Origin: Nakamurella antarctica
GTDB taxonomy: Bacteria; Actinomycetota; Actinomycetes; Mycobacteriales; Nakamurellaceae
Length of the DNA: 64,000 bases
Assembly: GCF_003860405.1 (NCBI RefSeq)
Contig: NZ_CP034170.1
Span: forward strand, 1,798,001 to 1,862,000
Direction: 5' to 3'
Positions 30,687-40,480 of this stretch are shown one piece after another. Position 1 is the first letter of the stretch. Every line of letters begins with the position of its first letter. The notes under the pieces are model-generated. The model had not been told where the DNA came from. It ran no database searches and saw nothing but the letters and a program-made list of their open reading frames with translations. The position numbers and the translations under genes were made by a program.

Positions 30687-32111
30687 TTACTGTGCCACGT
30701 CCGGGGCCGAGCTATCGCCCGAGGCCTCGGCAACTGCGGTTGCTTCCTGCACCAAATCGAAACGGTGACGACGCATGGCGAACGGCATGGGCTTGCCTGC
30801 TGCCTGCGCCGCGAACACTGCTGCGCGCACACGAATCCACCACACGGTGAGCCGGAAAAGACCCCACGCGGTCAGCAGCGCGACGGCGCTGAACGCCCAA
30901 CGAAACGCGGTGGCGGAGGGCTGGGCTGCACCGGGCTCGACAATGTCCAGGATAAGACCGACAGCCAGAACCTCGATCACAATCGCAATAAACCCGCCCG
31001 TGTTGACCAGCCCTGTTGCCGTAGAGATTCGGTGCCGCGGGTTGTAGTCCCTGGCCAACATGAACGCCACCATGGAGGCAGGTCCACCGCAGGCCAAAGC
31101 AAGGATCACGACGACCAGCACGGGAACTGGCGGGTGGCCACCGGGCCACAAGATGAGGGTGAGCCAGCTGACGAGGCAGGTAATCGTCACGCCAAAGGCG
31201 AGCGGAGTCCGGATGGACGGCCGGCGACCGATCAGTGTTCCCACCGTCAACGATCCGATCAACTGCCCGACAACAAGGACCAACACCAACGATGACGAAG
31301 TGCTCGATGACAGACCCAAACCCTGGCTCAGGTAGGGAAACCCCCACAGAACACCGAACGTGGTAGGTCCGCTCATCGTTGAAAAGTGGACCCAGAATCC
31401 CAGGCGTCCACCGGGTTCTCGCCAGGCACGCCTCACCTCGAGCAGCACCCTGCGGCGCTGTTCCGGCACCCCCACTGAGCCACGCCCTGCTGCCTGGGCC
31501 GTCACTACGGCGTTCGCGCCCTGATACGGCGCCGCGGCTGCAGGCTTGAGCAACAGCGCTGCGTAGGCCACCGACAGCCCGCCCGCCACGAGGAACGTCG
31601 GGGTCCAGCCGTAATCGCGCAATAACGCCGTCATGGGCAGGGTCGCTATCACGTTGCCGGTGACGCCAAAAAGGCCCGTCAACGCGGTGAGCATGGAGTA
31701 CCTCTTCGCCGGAAACCAGCCGGCAGCCAGGCGCAGCACGCTCAGGTAGGCCAACGCGTCGCCGCAACCTAAGACCCCCCGCGCCAACAGGGCCAGTGGA
31801 TAGTTAGGAACGAGCGCAAAACAGATCTGCGCTATTCCCAACGTCAAAGTAGAGGCAAGAAGCACTCGTCGGGGACCAAATCTGTCCACCAGGACTCCCG
31901 CCGGAACCTGCATCAACGCATACAGCGCGAGTTGGAGCGTGACGAAAGTAGCAAGTTGGGCGGGCGATATTGCAAAGCGCTGCTGCGCTTGGGGACCGGC
32001 AACGCCCAGTGACGTGCGGTGGAAAACCGCTAGGAGGTACACCCCTGCTCCTACGGCCCAGACAAGAAACGACCGAGATCCCATCGCGGGAGTGGTCGCG
32101 GTGCGTGTCAC
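30687..32111 (-). CDS. MFS transporter
   Basis: A 474-residue membrane protein with about 12 hydrophobic helices. The MFS motif between TM2 and TM3 is seen as GVLVDRFGPRRVLL, and helix 4-5 segments (ARGVLGCGDALAYLSVLRLAAGWFP) fit nitrate/sugar-phosphate-like MFS proteins. The substrate is not deducible. It is between nrnA (3-base gap) and truB on the same strand, a position where actinobacteria often carry MATE or MFS transporters. Confidence 0.85.
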   Translation of the reverse strand: MTRTATTPAMGSRSFLVWAVGAGVYLLAVFHRTSLGVAGPQAQQRFAISPAQLATFVTLQLALYALMQVPAGVLVDRFGPRRVLLASTLTLGIAQICFALVPNYPLALLARGVLGCGDALAYLSVLRLAAGWFPAKRYSMLTALTGLFGVTGNVIATLPMTALLRDYGWTPTFLVAGGLSVAYAALLLKPAAAAPYQGANAVVTAQAAGRGSVGVPEQRRRVLLEVRRAWREPGGRLGFWVHFSTMSGPTTFGVLWGFPYLSQGLGLSSSTSSSLVLVLVVGQLIGSLTVGTLIGRRPSIRTPLAFGVTITCLVSWLTLILWPGGHPPVPVLVVVILALACGGPASMVAFMLARDYNPRHRISTATGLVNTGGFIAIVIEVLAVGLILDIVEPGAAQPSATAFRWAFSAVALLTAWGLFRLTVWWIRVRAAVFAAQAAGKPMPFAMRRHRFDLVQEATAVAEASGDSSAPDVAQ

Positions 32112-32113
32112 AG

Positions 32114-33136
32114 TCAGCGAGCCGGCTCTACCGATTGCAAAACGCTCATCAACTCAGCGAGCAAGCTCTCAACGTTCCCCGAGAAGCTGTATCCCGCTGA
32201 CCGCGGATGGCCGCCGCCGCCCAGCTCTGTTGCGGCGCGACCCACATCGAAAGTGGTTTTTGCCCGCAACGACACCTGCCACATCAGTGGCGCAGTTTCT
32301 TTGAAGACCGCAGCAATCTCCGCTTCACCGGTGGTCCGAACGATGTCGATGATGGAATCAAGGTCTTCCATTCGCAAACCGTCTGAGTCGGCTTCGGAAA
32401 CTTTGACCCAGACCATTCCCGCGCCGTGCGCCACCTCCGGCAGCAATGTCGCACTCTTCAACGCGCACGAGAGCATCGCCAACCACCGGAATGGGTGCGT
32501 GTCCATGATGGGCCGCATCAAGGACTGCGGTTCGGTGCCCGCGGCAATGAGCCGGGCGGCCAGCAGGTGGCTTGGCGCTGTGGCGAACCTAAAGTTCGCA
32601 GTGTCGGTAGCTAAGCCCGCGTAGAGGTTTGCCGCGATGTCTGCGGTGATTTCCGCTTGCATCTCATCGAGTACCTCGACTACCAACATAACGTTGGCGG
32701 CCGCGCTTGGGTCGATGAGTTGAATCTGCCCGAATCCGGGATTCGAGGCGTGATGATCAATACAAATGCTTACCGGGGCGGCATCAAAAAGATCAATCAG
32801 GTGACCTAATCGTTGCCGGGCACCCACGTCAACGCTCACCACGAGCTGTGCATCCACCGGCAGATCCGACGGGGTCACGATCAACTCTTGGCCGGGCAAT
32901 GTGCGCAGCGACAGGGGGATTTCCGCAGGGCGGTCAAAAGATACCCAGACTTTCGTGCCTCTAGACCGCAGATGCAGGCCCAGCGCCAGCGCACTGCCTA
33001 ACGCGTCCGCATCGGGGTTGCTGTGTGCCAGCAATACGACCGATTCGGCGGTCCGGAGGGCGGCTGCCACTGCACTGACCGCACTGTGAACTACCGGACT
33101 TCCCTCGGCTTCAGGCGTCAGCGCAGCGGTGGTCAT
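32114..33136 (-). CDS. nrnA: DHH/DHHA1 phosphoesterase (NrnA-like oligoribonuclease/pAp phosphatase)
   Basis: A bifunctional oligoribonuclease and 3'-phosphoadenosine-5'-phosphate phosphatase family member. Manganese-binding motifs are visible: HSNPDADALGS, VSVDVGARQRLG, and IDHHASN. The DHHA1 substrate motif GGGHPRSAGYS is near the C terminus. The ATG at 33136 has GGAG at good spacing; an ATG at 33148 is an alternative. It follows rbfA by about 20 bases, the usual actinobacterial order. Confidence 0.93.
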   Translation of the reverse strand: MTTAALTPEAEGSPVVHSAVSAVAAALRTAESVVLLAHSNPDADALGSALALGLHLRSRGTKVWVSFDRPAEIPLSLRTLPGQELIVTPSDLPVDAQLVVSVDVGARQRLGHLIDLFDAAPVSICIDHHASNPGFGQIQLIDPSAAANVMLVVEVLDEMQAEITADIAANLYAGLATDTANFRFATAPSHLLAARLIAAGTEPQSLMRPIMDTHPFRWLAMLSCALKSATLLPEVAHGAGMVWVKVSEADSDGLRMEDLDSIIDIVRTTGEAEIAAVFKETAPLMWQVSLRAKTTFDVGRAATELGGGGHPRSAGYSFSGNVESLLAELMSVLQSVEPAR

Positions 33137-33157
33137 TGTGGTCTCCATAGGCCGAAC

Positions 33158-33745
33158 TCAGCGGACTCGGGCCGCGATGTCGTCATAGGCGCCTGATGGT
33201 CCTCTGTGGTCTGTTCCGTCATCAGAATCGACCATGCTGCGCTGTTCGGCATCGCTTTCTTTCGCACCCTCGGTGTAGTCATCAGGCAACACGCCATCGT
33301 CGCCCTCGTCATCAGGGTCGCCGGAGACTCTGGGTACCTTATACGGGTCTGCGTCGCCGGCGTAGGCCGCCGAAGCAGCTTGAGCAGCGACAGCAGCGTC
33401 CGCAGCACGGGCCGCGCTGAGCAGATCATCCATCTGGCGCGCCGTATCCGGCACGCGGTCAAGAATGAATGCAAGGGTGGGGGTGAATTTGATTCCAGTC
33501 TGCTTGCCGACCGCACTCCGAAGAACGCCAGTGGCGCTGTGAAGTGCAGCAGCGGTCGATTCGACGTCGAGTTCATTGCCGTACACCGTGTAATAGACAA
33601 CGGCTTCGCGCAGGTCCGGCGTCACAGTCGCGGCGGTGACGGTGATCATCGCTAGCCTTGGGTCCTTGACGCCGTGGCCGAGTTCGGTAGCCACAATAGC
33701 GGCGATTCTCTTGGCCAGTCGCCTAGCGCGTGCAGCATCAGCCAT
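33158..33745 (-). CDS. rbfA: Ribosome-binding factor A, with acidic tail
   Basis: A KH-fold 30S maturation factor. The RbfA core is in the first ~125 residues (RRLAKRIAAIVATELGHGVK, PRLAMITVTAATVTPDLREA, KFTPTLAFILDRVPD). The remaining ~65 residues are acidic and low-complexity (SGDPDDEGDDGVLPDD and similar), longer than in many RbfA proteins. It lies between infB and nrnA. Confidence 0.95.
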   Translation of the reverse strand: MADAARARRLAKRIAAIVATELGHGVKDPRLAMITVTAATVTPDLREAVVYYTVYGNELDVESTAAALHSATGVLRSAVGKQTGIKFTPTLAFILDRVPDTARQMDDLLSAARAADAAVAAQAASAAYAGDADPYKVPRVSGDPDDEGDDGVLPDDYTEGAKESDAEQRSMVDSDDGTDHRGPSGAYDDIAARVR

Positions 33746-33829
33746 GGCTGAGGTCCCTCCTCGGTAGTGATAAAAAGCCGGTGCGGGCCAGCAGTAGATC
33801 TGTGGCCCGCACCCACTTCGGTACTGGAA

Positions 33830-36676
33830 CTAGACGCGCGGCTTCTCGCGAATTTCGTAGGTCTCGATGGTGTCCTCGACCTCGATGTTGTTCCAGGTAC
33901 CCAATCCGATACCGCACTCGAAGCCCTCTCGGACCTCTACTGCGTCGTCTTTGAACCTCTTCAACGAATCAATCTTCAAATCGTCGTTAATGACGACGCC
34001 GTTGCGCAACAGACGAGCCTTGGCGTTGCGGCGGATTTCACCATTGCGGACGATGCTACCTGCGATGTTGCCGTACTTGGAGCTGCGGAAAACCTCGCGG
34101 ATCTCAGCCGAACCCATGGCAACTTCTTCGAACTCTGGCTTCAGCAGACCCTTCAGGGCCGCCTCAATCTCATCGATGGCTTGGTAGATCACCGTGTAGT
34201 ACCGGATGTCCACACCTTCGCGGTCGGCCAGCTCCTGGACGCCACGAACAGGCTTGACGTTGAAACCAACAACAATCGCCGAGGTGGTCGCAGCCAGGTT
34301 GATGTCGTCCTGGGTGATTCCACCGACGCCGCGGTGGACCACCCGAAGGTTGACCTCGTCGCCGACCACAATCTTCATAAGCGAATCTTCCAGGGCCTCA
34401 ACGGTTCCGGAATTGTCGCCCTTGATGATCAGCGTCAGGTTTTCGATCTTGTTCTCCGCCAACGCGGTGCCCAAATCTTCCAACGTGATGCGACGACGGT
34501 TTGCCACCTGTGCCTTACGAGCACGGGCTTGCCGCCGCTCGGCGATCTGGCGAGCAACGCGATCCTCTTCAACAGCGAGGAACGAGTCACCGGCACCAGG
34601 TACCGAGGTCAGGCCAAGGACCTGAACCGGACGAGACGGCAAGGCTTCGTACACGTTCTCACCGTGGTCGCCGAGCATGGCACGAACACGACCGTAGGCG
34701 TTACCCGCCACAATCGAGTCACCCACGCGCAGCGTTCCGCGCTGTACCAGGACGGTCGCGACGGAGCCGCGGCCACGGTCAAGGTGGGCCTCAATAGCAA
34801 CACCCTGGGCTGGCATATTCGGGTTGGCTCGCAGATCCAAAGCAGCATCTGCGGTGAGCAGGACCGCAGCAAGCAGACCGTCAATATTGATTCGTTGACG
34901 CGCAGACACCTCGACAAACATCGTGTCCCCGCCGTACTCCTCGGCGACCAAACCATATTCGGTCAGCTGCTGGCGGATCTTGTCCGCATTCGCGCCTTCC
35001 TTATCGATCTTGTTGATGGCGACCACGATCGGCACATCGGCAGCCTTCGCGTGGTTGATGGCCTCTACTGTTTGCGGCATCACGCCGTCGTCAGCTGCGA
35101 CCACCAGCACCACGATGTCGGTCGACTTAGACCCACGGGCACGCATAGCGGTGAACGCCTCGTGACCGGGGGTATCGATGAAGGTAATCAGCCGCTCATT
35201 GCCGCCAAGCTCGGTAGCCACCTGGTAGGCACCGATGTGCTGGGTGATCCCGCCGGCTTCCTTATCCATAATGTTGGTGTGCCTAATGGCGTCCAACAAC
35301 CGGGTCTTTCCGTGGTCGACGTGACCCATGACGGTCACCACCGGTGGACGAATCTGGAGGTCGTCTTCGCCACCGTCGTTCTCGCCATAGGCAAGATCGA
35401 ACGTGTCGAGCAGCTCGCGATCCTCTTCGTCCGGTGAGACGATTTCGATCTCGTAGCCCATCTCGCCGCCGAGCAACTCCAACAAATCGTCGGACACCGA
35501 CTGCGTGGCTGTCACCATCTCGCCGAGGTGGAACAGCGCCTGCACCATCGAGGCCGGGTTGGCATCGATCTTGTCCGCGAAATCAGCAAGGGATGATCCC
35601 CGGACCAACCGAATGGTGCTGCCGTTGCCACGGGGAAGCGTGACGCCGCCCACCGACGGTGCCTGCATGTTGTCGAATTCCTGCCGGCGCTGCTTCTTAG
35701 ATTTGCGTCCCTTACGCGAAGGGCCACCTTGGCGACCAAAGGCGCCAGCTGCTCCACCGCGGCCACGTGCGCCCCCGGCTCCACCGCCGGGACGACCGCC
35801 GCCGCCGGTGCTCGGCGCGCCAGTACCTGGGGCGCCGCCGGTGTTGCCGCGATATCCGCCAGCAGCGGGAGCGCCACCTGGTGCACCGCGGTAGCCGCCA
35901 GCGCCGGGCGCGCCACCGGGGCGCGGGGCCCCGGTTCCGGGACGCCCGCCGGGTGCACCGGGGCGAGGTCCGCCCGGTCCAGCGGGGGCTCCGGGGCGGA
36001 CTGATGGAGCAGCGCCAGGCGCTCCGCCCGGGCGGGCTTGCGGAGGACGGGGTGCGCCGGGCACTCCGCCAGGTCGGGTCGGGGCTGGCCGACCGCTGCC
36101 CACGCCGAACGGGTTGTTGCCAACACGGGGCGGGCGTGGTGCGCCGGGAACGCCGCCGAGGCCACGGGCCGCAGCGCCGTCGCCGCTTGCAGCGGCTGGA
36201 GCCACCGGCTCGCGGAACTCAGGATTCGATACCGGAACAACCGGAACTGCCGGTGTTGGCACCGGAGCCGTTACCGGAGCGGGTGCCGCAGCCGCAACAG
36301 CCGCGGGCACTGCTGGCGCTGCGGGCTTGGGAGCTGCTGGTCGCGGGCCTGGAGCTGCTGGTTTGGCAGCGGCTGCTACCGGAGCTACTGCAGCGTCGCT
36401 AGCTGCAACAGGAGCGGATTTTGTGGGTTCCGCAGTCGGCTGGGTTGCCACGGATGCCGGTGCTGCCGCTGCGGTCGTCGCTGCTGGAGCTGCCGACTTG
36501 GCAGGAGCGGTTTCGGCAACAGGGAATGCATCGCGCAGTTTCCGAACTACGGGTGCTTCCACTGTCGAAGAGGCGCTCTTGACGAACTCCCCCAGCTCGC
36601 TCAATTTGGTCAAAATCTCTTTGCTGGTCGTTCCGAGCTCTTTTGCGAGCTCATGCACTCGGGCCTTGCCTACCAC
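33830..36676 (-). CDS. infB: Translation initiation factor IF-2
   Basis: The GTPase that delivers initiator tRNA to the 30S subunit. It has 948 residues. An N-terminal IF2_N domain ([18 protein letters not shown]) is followed by a long linker (~50-380) rich in Gly, Ala, Pro and Arg, as in actinobacteria. The G domain has GHVDHGKT near residue 449, DTPGHEAF, and NKIDK, followed by the C-terminal beta-barrel domains. It sits in the nusA-ylxR-infB-rbfA operon. Confidence 0.97.
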   Translation of the reverse strand: MVGKARVHELAKELGTTSKEILTKLSELGEFVKSASSTVEAPVVRKLRDAFPVAETAPAKSAAPAATTAAAAPASVATQPTAEPTKSAPVAASDAAVAPVAAAAKPAAPGPRPAAPKPAAPAVPAAVAAAAPAPVTAPVPTPAVPVVPVSNPEFREPVAPAAASGDGAAARGLGGVPGAPRPPRVGNNPFGVGSGRPAPTRPGGVPGAPRPPQARPGGAPGAAPSVRPGAPAGPGGPRPGAPGGRPGTGAPRPGGAPGAGGYRGAPGGAPAAGGYRGNTGGAPGTGAPSTGGGGRPGGGAGGARGRGGAAGAFGRQGGPSRKGRKSKKQRRQEFDNMQAPSVGGVTLPRGNGSTIRLVRGSSLADFADKIDANPASMVQALFHLGEMVTATQSVSDDLLELLGGEMGYEIEIVSPDEEDRELLDTFDLAYGENDGGEDDLQIRPPVVTVMGHVDHGKTRLLDAIRHTNIMDKEAGGITQHIGAYQVATELGGNERLITFIDTPGHEAFTAMRARGSKSTDIVVLVVAADDGVMPQTVEAINHAKAADVPIVVAINKIDKEGANADKIRQQLTEYGLVAEEYGGDTMFVEVSARQRINIDGLLAAVLLTADAALDLRANPNMPAQGVAIEAHLDRGRGSVATVLVQRGTLRVGDSIVAGNAYGRVRAMLGDHGENVYEALPSRPVQVLGLTSVPGAGDSFLAVEEDRVARQIAERRQARARKAQVANRRRITLEDLGTALAENKIENLTLIIKGDNSGTVEALEDSLMKIVVGDEVNLRVVHRGVGGITQDDINLAATTSAIVVGFNVKPVRGVQELADREGVDIRYYTVIYQAIDEIEAALKGLLKPEFEEVAMGSAEIREVFRSSKYGNIAGSIVRNGEIRRNAKARLLRNGVVINDDLKIDSLKRFKDDAVEVREGFECGIGLGTWNNIEVEDTIETYEIREKPRV

Positions 36677-36763
36677 TGCTCTCCTTATGGGTGAGGCCGG
36701 GCGGCATAGCTCGCCGAGCCTCTAGTTGTGCTGGTTGGTTCTCATCGGTGCTTCACAGCGTGC

Positions 36764-37156
36764 TCACGATGGGTCGGACCTGCTTCCTTCTTCGTCAGCG
36801 GCGCCGCGGGATGCGGTGTCGTCTGCCTGTTCCGGGTCGACCTCGACGAGGTAGTTCCGGACACTTCTGGTGAAATCCTCGCCTATGGAAAGGACGTGTT
36901 CTAGCCGTAGGGCCCGCACAAATGCCCTCCGCTTGACCGCTGCGTCGAAACAGTGACGCCGCGGATGGACGGAAGAACCTCTGCCATACAGAACCTTCCC
37001 AAGGTCGGGTACAAGTACGCCGCCCTGGCAGACCACACGGAGTAACGATGTGGCGCTGTCACGCTTGCGACAGCCGACGCAGGTCCGTAGAGGACCCACA
37101 TTCGACGCTTCGGAAGGTGCCGGCGCCGCGTCTGGAAATTCCGCTCGGGCCACCAT
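36764..37156 (-). CDS. ylxR: YlxR-family RNA-binding protein
   Basis: A 130-residue protein with the YlxR core: RTCVGCRKR near residue 24 and GRGSSVHPRRHCFDAAVKRRAFVR, typical of the nusA-infB intervening gene. The C-terminal ~30 residues (EVDPEQADDTASRG...) are extra and acidic. The family is linked to RNase P and general transcription effects. It is between nusA and infB. Confidence 0.92.
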   Translation of the reverse strand: MVARAEFPDAAPAPSEASNVGPLRTCVGCRKRDSATSLLRVVCQGGVLVPDLGKVLYGRGSSVHPRRHCFDAAVKRRAFVRALRLEHVLSIGEDFTRSVRNYLVEVDPEQADDTASRGAADEEGSRSDPS

Positions 37157-37252
37157 CAGACTCTACCTCCCTCGACCGACACACCGACACCGCTTGATGC
37201 GGTGAGTTGCGTCGCGCCCCGGGTCGCTAGCCGGTTTCGCAGCTTTCGTCCG

Positions 37253-38269
37253 TCAGCGTTCGCTACCCTGCTCAGGTTCGGCATCTTCCGGGATCACCTC
37301 GGCGTCACTGCGGATATCGATGCGCCAGCCCGTGAGGCGTGCTGCCAGCCGCGCGTTTTGCCCTTCTTTGCCAATGGCGAGAGAAAGCTGAAAATCCGGA
37401 ACCACTACTCGAGCCGCCCGAGCCGCTGCGTCTACCACCGTGATGGACAGTGCGCGGGCCGGGGACAGCGCATTTCCGACGAAAGTGGCGGGGTCGTCGT
37501 CGTAATCGATGATGTCGATTTTCTCGCCAGCAAGTTCGCTCATCACTGCCCGAACTCGTGCGCCCATCGGACCGATGCACGCACCCTTGGCGTTTACGCC
37601 AGCAACCGTGGCGCGCACCGCGATTTTGGAGCGATGCCCCGCCTCGCGCGCCACTTCCGTGATTTCTACTGTCCCATCGGCAATTTCGGGCACCTCAAGA
37701 GCGAAGAGCTTCCGCACGAGTGCCGGGTGCGTGCGGGACAGCGTAATTTGCGGTCCGCGGATTCCCCGAACCACCGACACCACAAAGCAACGCAGACGCT
37801 GGCCGTGGACATACGTTTCCCCCGGAGCCTGCTCAGCGGCCGGGATAACGCCTTCGACATCTCCGAGGCTTACGACAACCACGCCTTTGGCATTGACCCT
37901 GGAGTCGGCGGTAACAATTCCCGTGATCAGATCGTGTTCGCGGCCAGCAAAGTCGCCGAAGGTGCGTTCGTTTTCCACGTCCCGCAACCGCTGCAGGATT
38001 ACCTGGCGCGCGGTTGTCGCGGCGATTCGGCCGAAGTCGGAAGGGGTGTCGTCCCATTCCTCGCTCAGGACACCGGAAGCCCCTACCTCGCGGGCGAGCA
38101 CCCGAATATTTCCACTCTTCTGATCCACCTCGACGCGCGCATGGGAGTAGTGGCCATCGGTGTGGCGGTAGGCGGTGAGGAGCGCCGTTTCAAGAGTTTC
38201 GATCAGAGAATGGAAGGCAATTCCTTTTTCCCTTTCGACGGCGCGCAGGGCGCTGATATCAACGTTCAT
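37253..38269 (-). CDS. nusA: Transcription termination/antitermination factor NusA
   Basis: The RNA-polymerase-associated factor that modulates pausing, termination and antitermination. It is 338 residues, the short actinobacterial form. The N-terminal domain ([20 protein letters not shown]) is followed by an S1 domain and two KH domains ([40 protein letters not shown]). Its start overlaps the rimP stop by four bases. Confidence 0.96.
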   Translation of the reverse strand: MNVDISALRAVEREKGIAFHSLIETLETALLTAYRHTDGHYSHARVEVDQKSGNIRVLAREVGASGVLSEEWDDTPSDFGRIAATTARQVILQRLRDVENERTFGDFAGREHDLITGIVTADSRVNAKGVVVVSLGDVEGVIPAAEQAPGETYVHGQRLRCFVVSVVRGIRGPQITLSRTHPALVRKLFALEVPEIADGTVEITEVAREAGHRSKIAVRATVAGVNAKGACIGPMGARVRAVMSELAGEKIDIIDYDDDPATFVGNALSPARALSITVVDAAARAARVVVPDFQLSLAIGKEGQNARLAARLTGWRIDIRSDAEVIPEDAEPEQGSER

Positions 38270-39054
38270 TTCGTTAATCCTTCGGTGTTTGCAGCTTCAC
38301 CTGATGGTTCGTCACTGGGGGTTGTCACTCTCGTCGCCATGTCGTCTGAGGCGATGTCGTTCGGTGGTGCTTCAGCGAAGTCAGCGACAGCATCGAGGTC
38401 CGCTCCCGCGTCATCCTCAAAATCTGCTACCGAGTCAAATTCTTCAAAGTCGTCATCGGCGCCGTCACCACCGTCCGTTTCAGGCCCGCTGGCCAGATCG
38501 TCCAGGTCTACCGCTCGAGCCGCATCGACGAAGCCATCGGCGGCAAGGATTGCGGCGTGGGAGGCAGGCATCTTGTTGAACTCGATCTCGATCTTTGCGC
38601 TCCGGATGCGTGTCAGAGGAACAAACTGAGATTCCCAATCGACGAGCAATTCCAGTGAGGTGTTGCCTTCTGCGTCCGGGGCGACTCTTCGGATGCGCCC
38701 GATCAGGCCAGTGTCGTCAGTCAATGTGAGCTCGACGAGACGTCCGCGGGCCCGTCGATAGTGCCTCTCCTCGGTCAGGGGCCGGCTCGTCCCGGGGCTG
38801 GTGACTTCGAGCGTGTATGCCGCAGGCCCCATCGGGTTGTCGTCTACCAGGTCGAGAGCATCCAATTTCTCGGCTAAGGCGCGGCTGACGTCGGCGGCGG
38901 CGTCCAAACTGACTCCGTGATCGGAATCGATGACGATGCGCACGAGGCGCCTGCGTCCCGCGGCGATGACCACATGCTCCTCGAGGTCGTACCCGGCCTC
39001 GGCGGCGACAGTGCTGGCAAGCTCTGAAAGTCGTCCCTCGTCAGCGCGTCCCAT
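38266..39054 (-). CDS. rimP: Ribosome maturation factor RimP, with acidic tail
   Basis: A 30S assembly factor. The RimP core is in residues ~1-165 ([40 protein letters not shown]). It is followed by ~95 residues of highly acidic low-complexity sequence ([20 protein letters not shown] and similar), so the protein (262 residues) is longer than usual. The start ATG at 39054 has AAGGAG upstream. It is the first gene of the rimP-nusA operon. Confidence 0.94.
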   Translation of the reverse strand: MGRADEGRLSELASTVAAEAGYDLEEHVVIAAGRRRLVRIVIDSDHGVSLDAAADVSRALAEKLDALDLVDDNPMGPAAYTLEVTSPGTSRPLTEERHYRRARGRLVELTLTDDTGLIGRIRRVAPDAEGNTSLELLVDWESQFVPLTRIRSAKIEIEFNKMPASHAAILAADGFVDAARAVDLDDLASGPETDGGDGADDDFEEFDSVADFEDDAGADLDAVADFAEAPPNDIASDDMATRVTTPSDEPSGEAANTEGLTK

Positions 39055-39289
39055 ACTTATCTCCTTGCCTGTGTGCAGTTGTCTTCCGGTCGTGGTGCCG
39101 GCGGGCAAGGGTTCGTTTCCCAGAACACACGCCCGGGGAAGATCTCTCGCCTTCGGTTCAAGACTTTAGCCTGTTTGGCTGGTACGGACGTACCTCTTGC
39201 GATCTCTGTGCGGCAAGGTGCGGCGCGTGAGGGCCAGCAAATCCGTCCGAAATGCGGGATACCGCAGTGATGCCTGGAATGATGACGGT

Positions 39290-39832
39290 GTGCAATCCCC
39301 CGCAAACTCGTCGTTAGGCCGTCGCGCATTCCTCAGTGGGCTGGCCGGCACCGCCATAATGACGGTGGCCGCCTGCAAGAATCCCCTGTCCAGCGCGCCC
39401 GTCACGCGCACGGTGACAACGGCCGCCCCTCCCCCGGTGGATCCCCTGGAAAGCCTGTTGGCGACAGCTCGGCTGCATCTGCAGCGCATCGAAGCGGGCC
39501 TGATAGCAGTTGCAGCCGACCCCGCGGCAGTGGCGAAGCTGACCCCAGTTCGATCCGACAGGGATGCTCACGTCAAGGCCCTGGAGGCGGAGGTGGCGAG
39601 AACGTCCAGCACTCCCACGAGCGCTGCCGAACCGCCCGCTGGTCCGGTTTCGCTCGGTAATTCCGCAACGATTGCGAGCGCTGACGTTCTCGCAATGGCG
39701 CTGGGCGACGCAGATTCCGCTCAGCTTCAATTCCGCGACGGAGTCGGGACGACGTCGCGCTACCGCGGGGCCCTTTTCGCTTCGATCTCAGCTTGCCTGG
39801 CCTCCCACCGATTGGTATTGCAACCCTCATGA
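39290..39832 (+). CDS. Putative lipoprotein, coupled to the DUF4439 gene
   Basis: About 180 residues. Near the N terminus is a Tat-like twin-arginine stretch (GRRAFLSGLAG), followed by a hydrophobic segment ending at a possible lipobox Cys (TVAAC). A Thr/Ala/Pro linker leads to a helical domain. The start is uncertain: a GTG at 39290 is chosen because it places the signal near residue 10. The stop overlaps the DUF4439 start by four bases. Function unknown, but the pair is common near rimP/proS in actinobacteria. Confidence 0.7.
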   Translation: MQSPANSSLGRRAFLSGLAGTAIMTVAACKNPLSSAPVTRTVTTAAPPPVDPLESLLATARLHLQRIEAGLIAVAADPAAVAKLTPVRSDRDAHVKALEAEVARTSSTPTSAAEPPAGPVSLGNSATIASADVLAMALGDADSAQLQFRDGVGTTSRYRGALFASISACLASHRLVLQPS

Positions 39833-40395
39833 CGACACCCACCGCGAGCGAACCCTCAAATCCCACTGCCCCCGGCGCTGCTCAAGTCTCCGTTGCTGGT
39901 TCTGCCCCCGGAGGCGGAACCGAGGCCGCCGCAGTACCACAGCAGCAGTACGGTGCTATCGAAGCGGAAGCTATTGACGCGTTACAAAAGGCCCTTGCCA
40001 GCGAGCATGCCGCAATCTGGAGCTATGGCTTCATGATTGCCTTCAACAAGGACGACACCACGAAAATCGCGGCCTACCAGCTCAATCACACCGTGGCCAG
40101 AGATGGAGTAGCTGCCATGTTGTTGGGCGCTGGCGCGCAGCCGGTCCGCACCGAAGTTGAGTACCAGGTGCCTGTGACGGTGACCGACACTGGAACGGCC
40201 CGCCAGCTTGCCGTCGTCGTGGAACGTGATTGCACCAATACCTGGCGTTTCGTGGTGGGATCGACGGACAATCCGCTGGTCCGCGACTTCGCAGTATCGG
40301 CCTTGTCGGACTCCGCCGTCCGCCAGACGGCCTGGAAACTCTTCGACCCGGCAGTCAATCCTTTGGTGCCGTTCCCGGGGGATGAAACGGCTTAA
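39829..40395 (+). CDS. DUF4439 (ferritin-like) protein
   Basis: A 188-residue protein. After ~40 low-complexity residues it has the ferritin-like DUF4439 helix pattern (EAIDALQKALASEHAAIWSYGFM), with DGVAAMLLGAGAQPV and a C-terminal AVSALSDSAVRQTAWKLF. The ATGA overlap with the preceding lipoprotein suggests joint translation. Role not established. It converges with proS across a hairpin terminator. Confidence 0.8.
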   Translation: MTTPTASEPSNPTAPGAAQVSVAGSAPGGGTEAAAVPQQQYGAIEAEAIDALQKALASEHAAIWSYGFMIAFNKDDTTKIAAYQLNHTVARDGVAAMLLGAGAQPVRTEVEYQVPVTVTDTGTARQLAVVVERDCTNTWRFVVGSTDNPLVRDFAVSALSDSAVRQTAWKLFDPAVNPLVPFPGDETA

Positions 40396-40415
40396 CATCG
40401 CCGCCAGGCAGCAAA

Positions 40416-40453
40416 AAGGGTGGCCAACCGGGGAATTCCGGCGGGCCACCCTT
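40416..40453. terminator. Bidirectional terminator between the DUF4439 gene and proS
   Basis: A perfect 10-base stem, AAGGGTGGCC (40416-40425) with GGCCACCCTT (40444-40453), and an inner CCGG/CCGG pairing. A run of A precedes it on the plus strand, giving T's after it on the minus strand. It lies between the convergent stops at 40395 and 40481. Confidence 0.75.
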
Positions 40454-40480
40454 CTCGTTGCTAATGAGTGTTGGCGCTGA

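Noticed and set aside
33767-35437. 556-codon plus-strand open frame opposite infB
   Set aside because: Antisense to a clear IF-2 gene. The sequence is the mirror of conserved G-domain codons.
37202-38629. 475-codon plus-strand frame opposite nusA/rimP
   Set aside because: Spans two genuine minus-strand genes and their overlap; a coding shadow.
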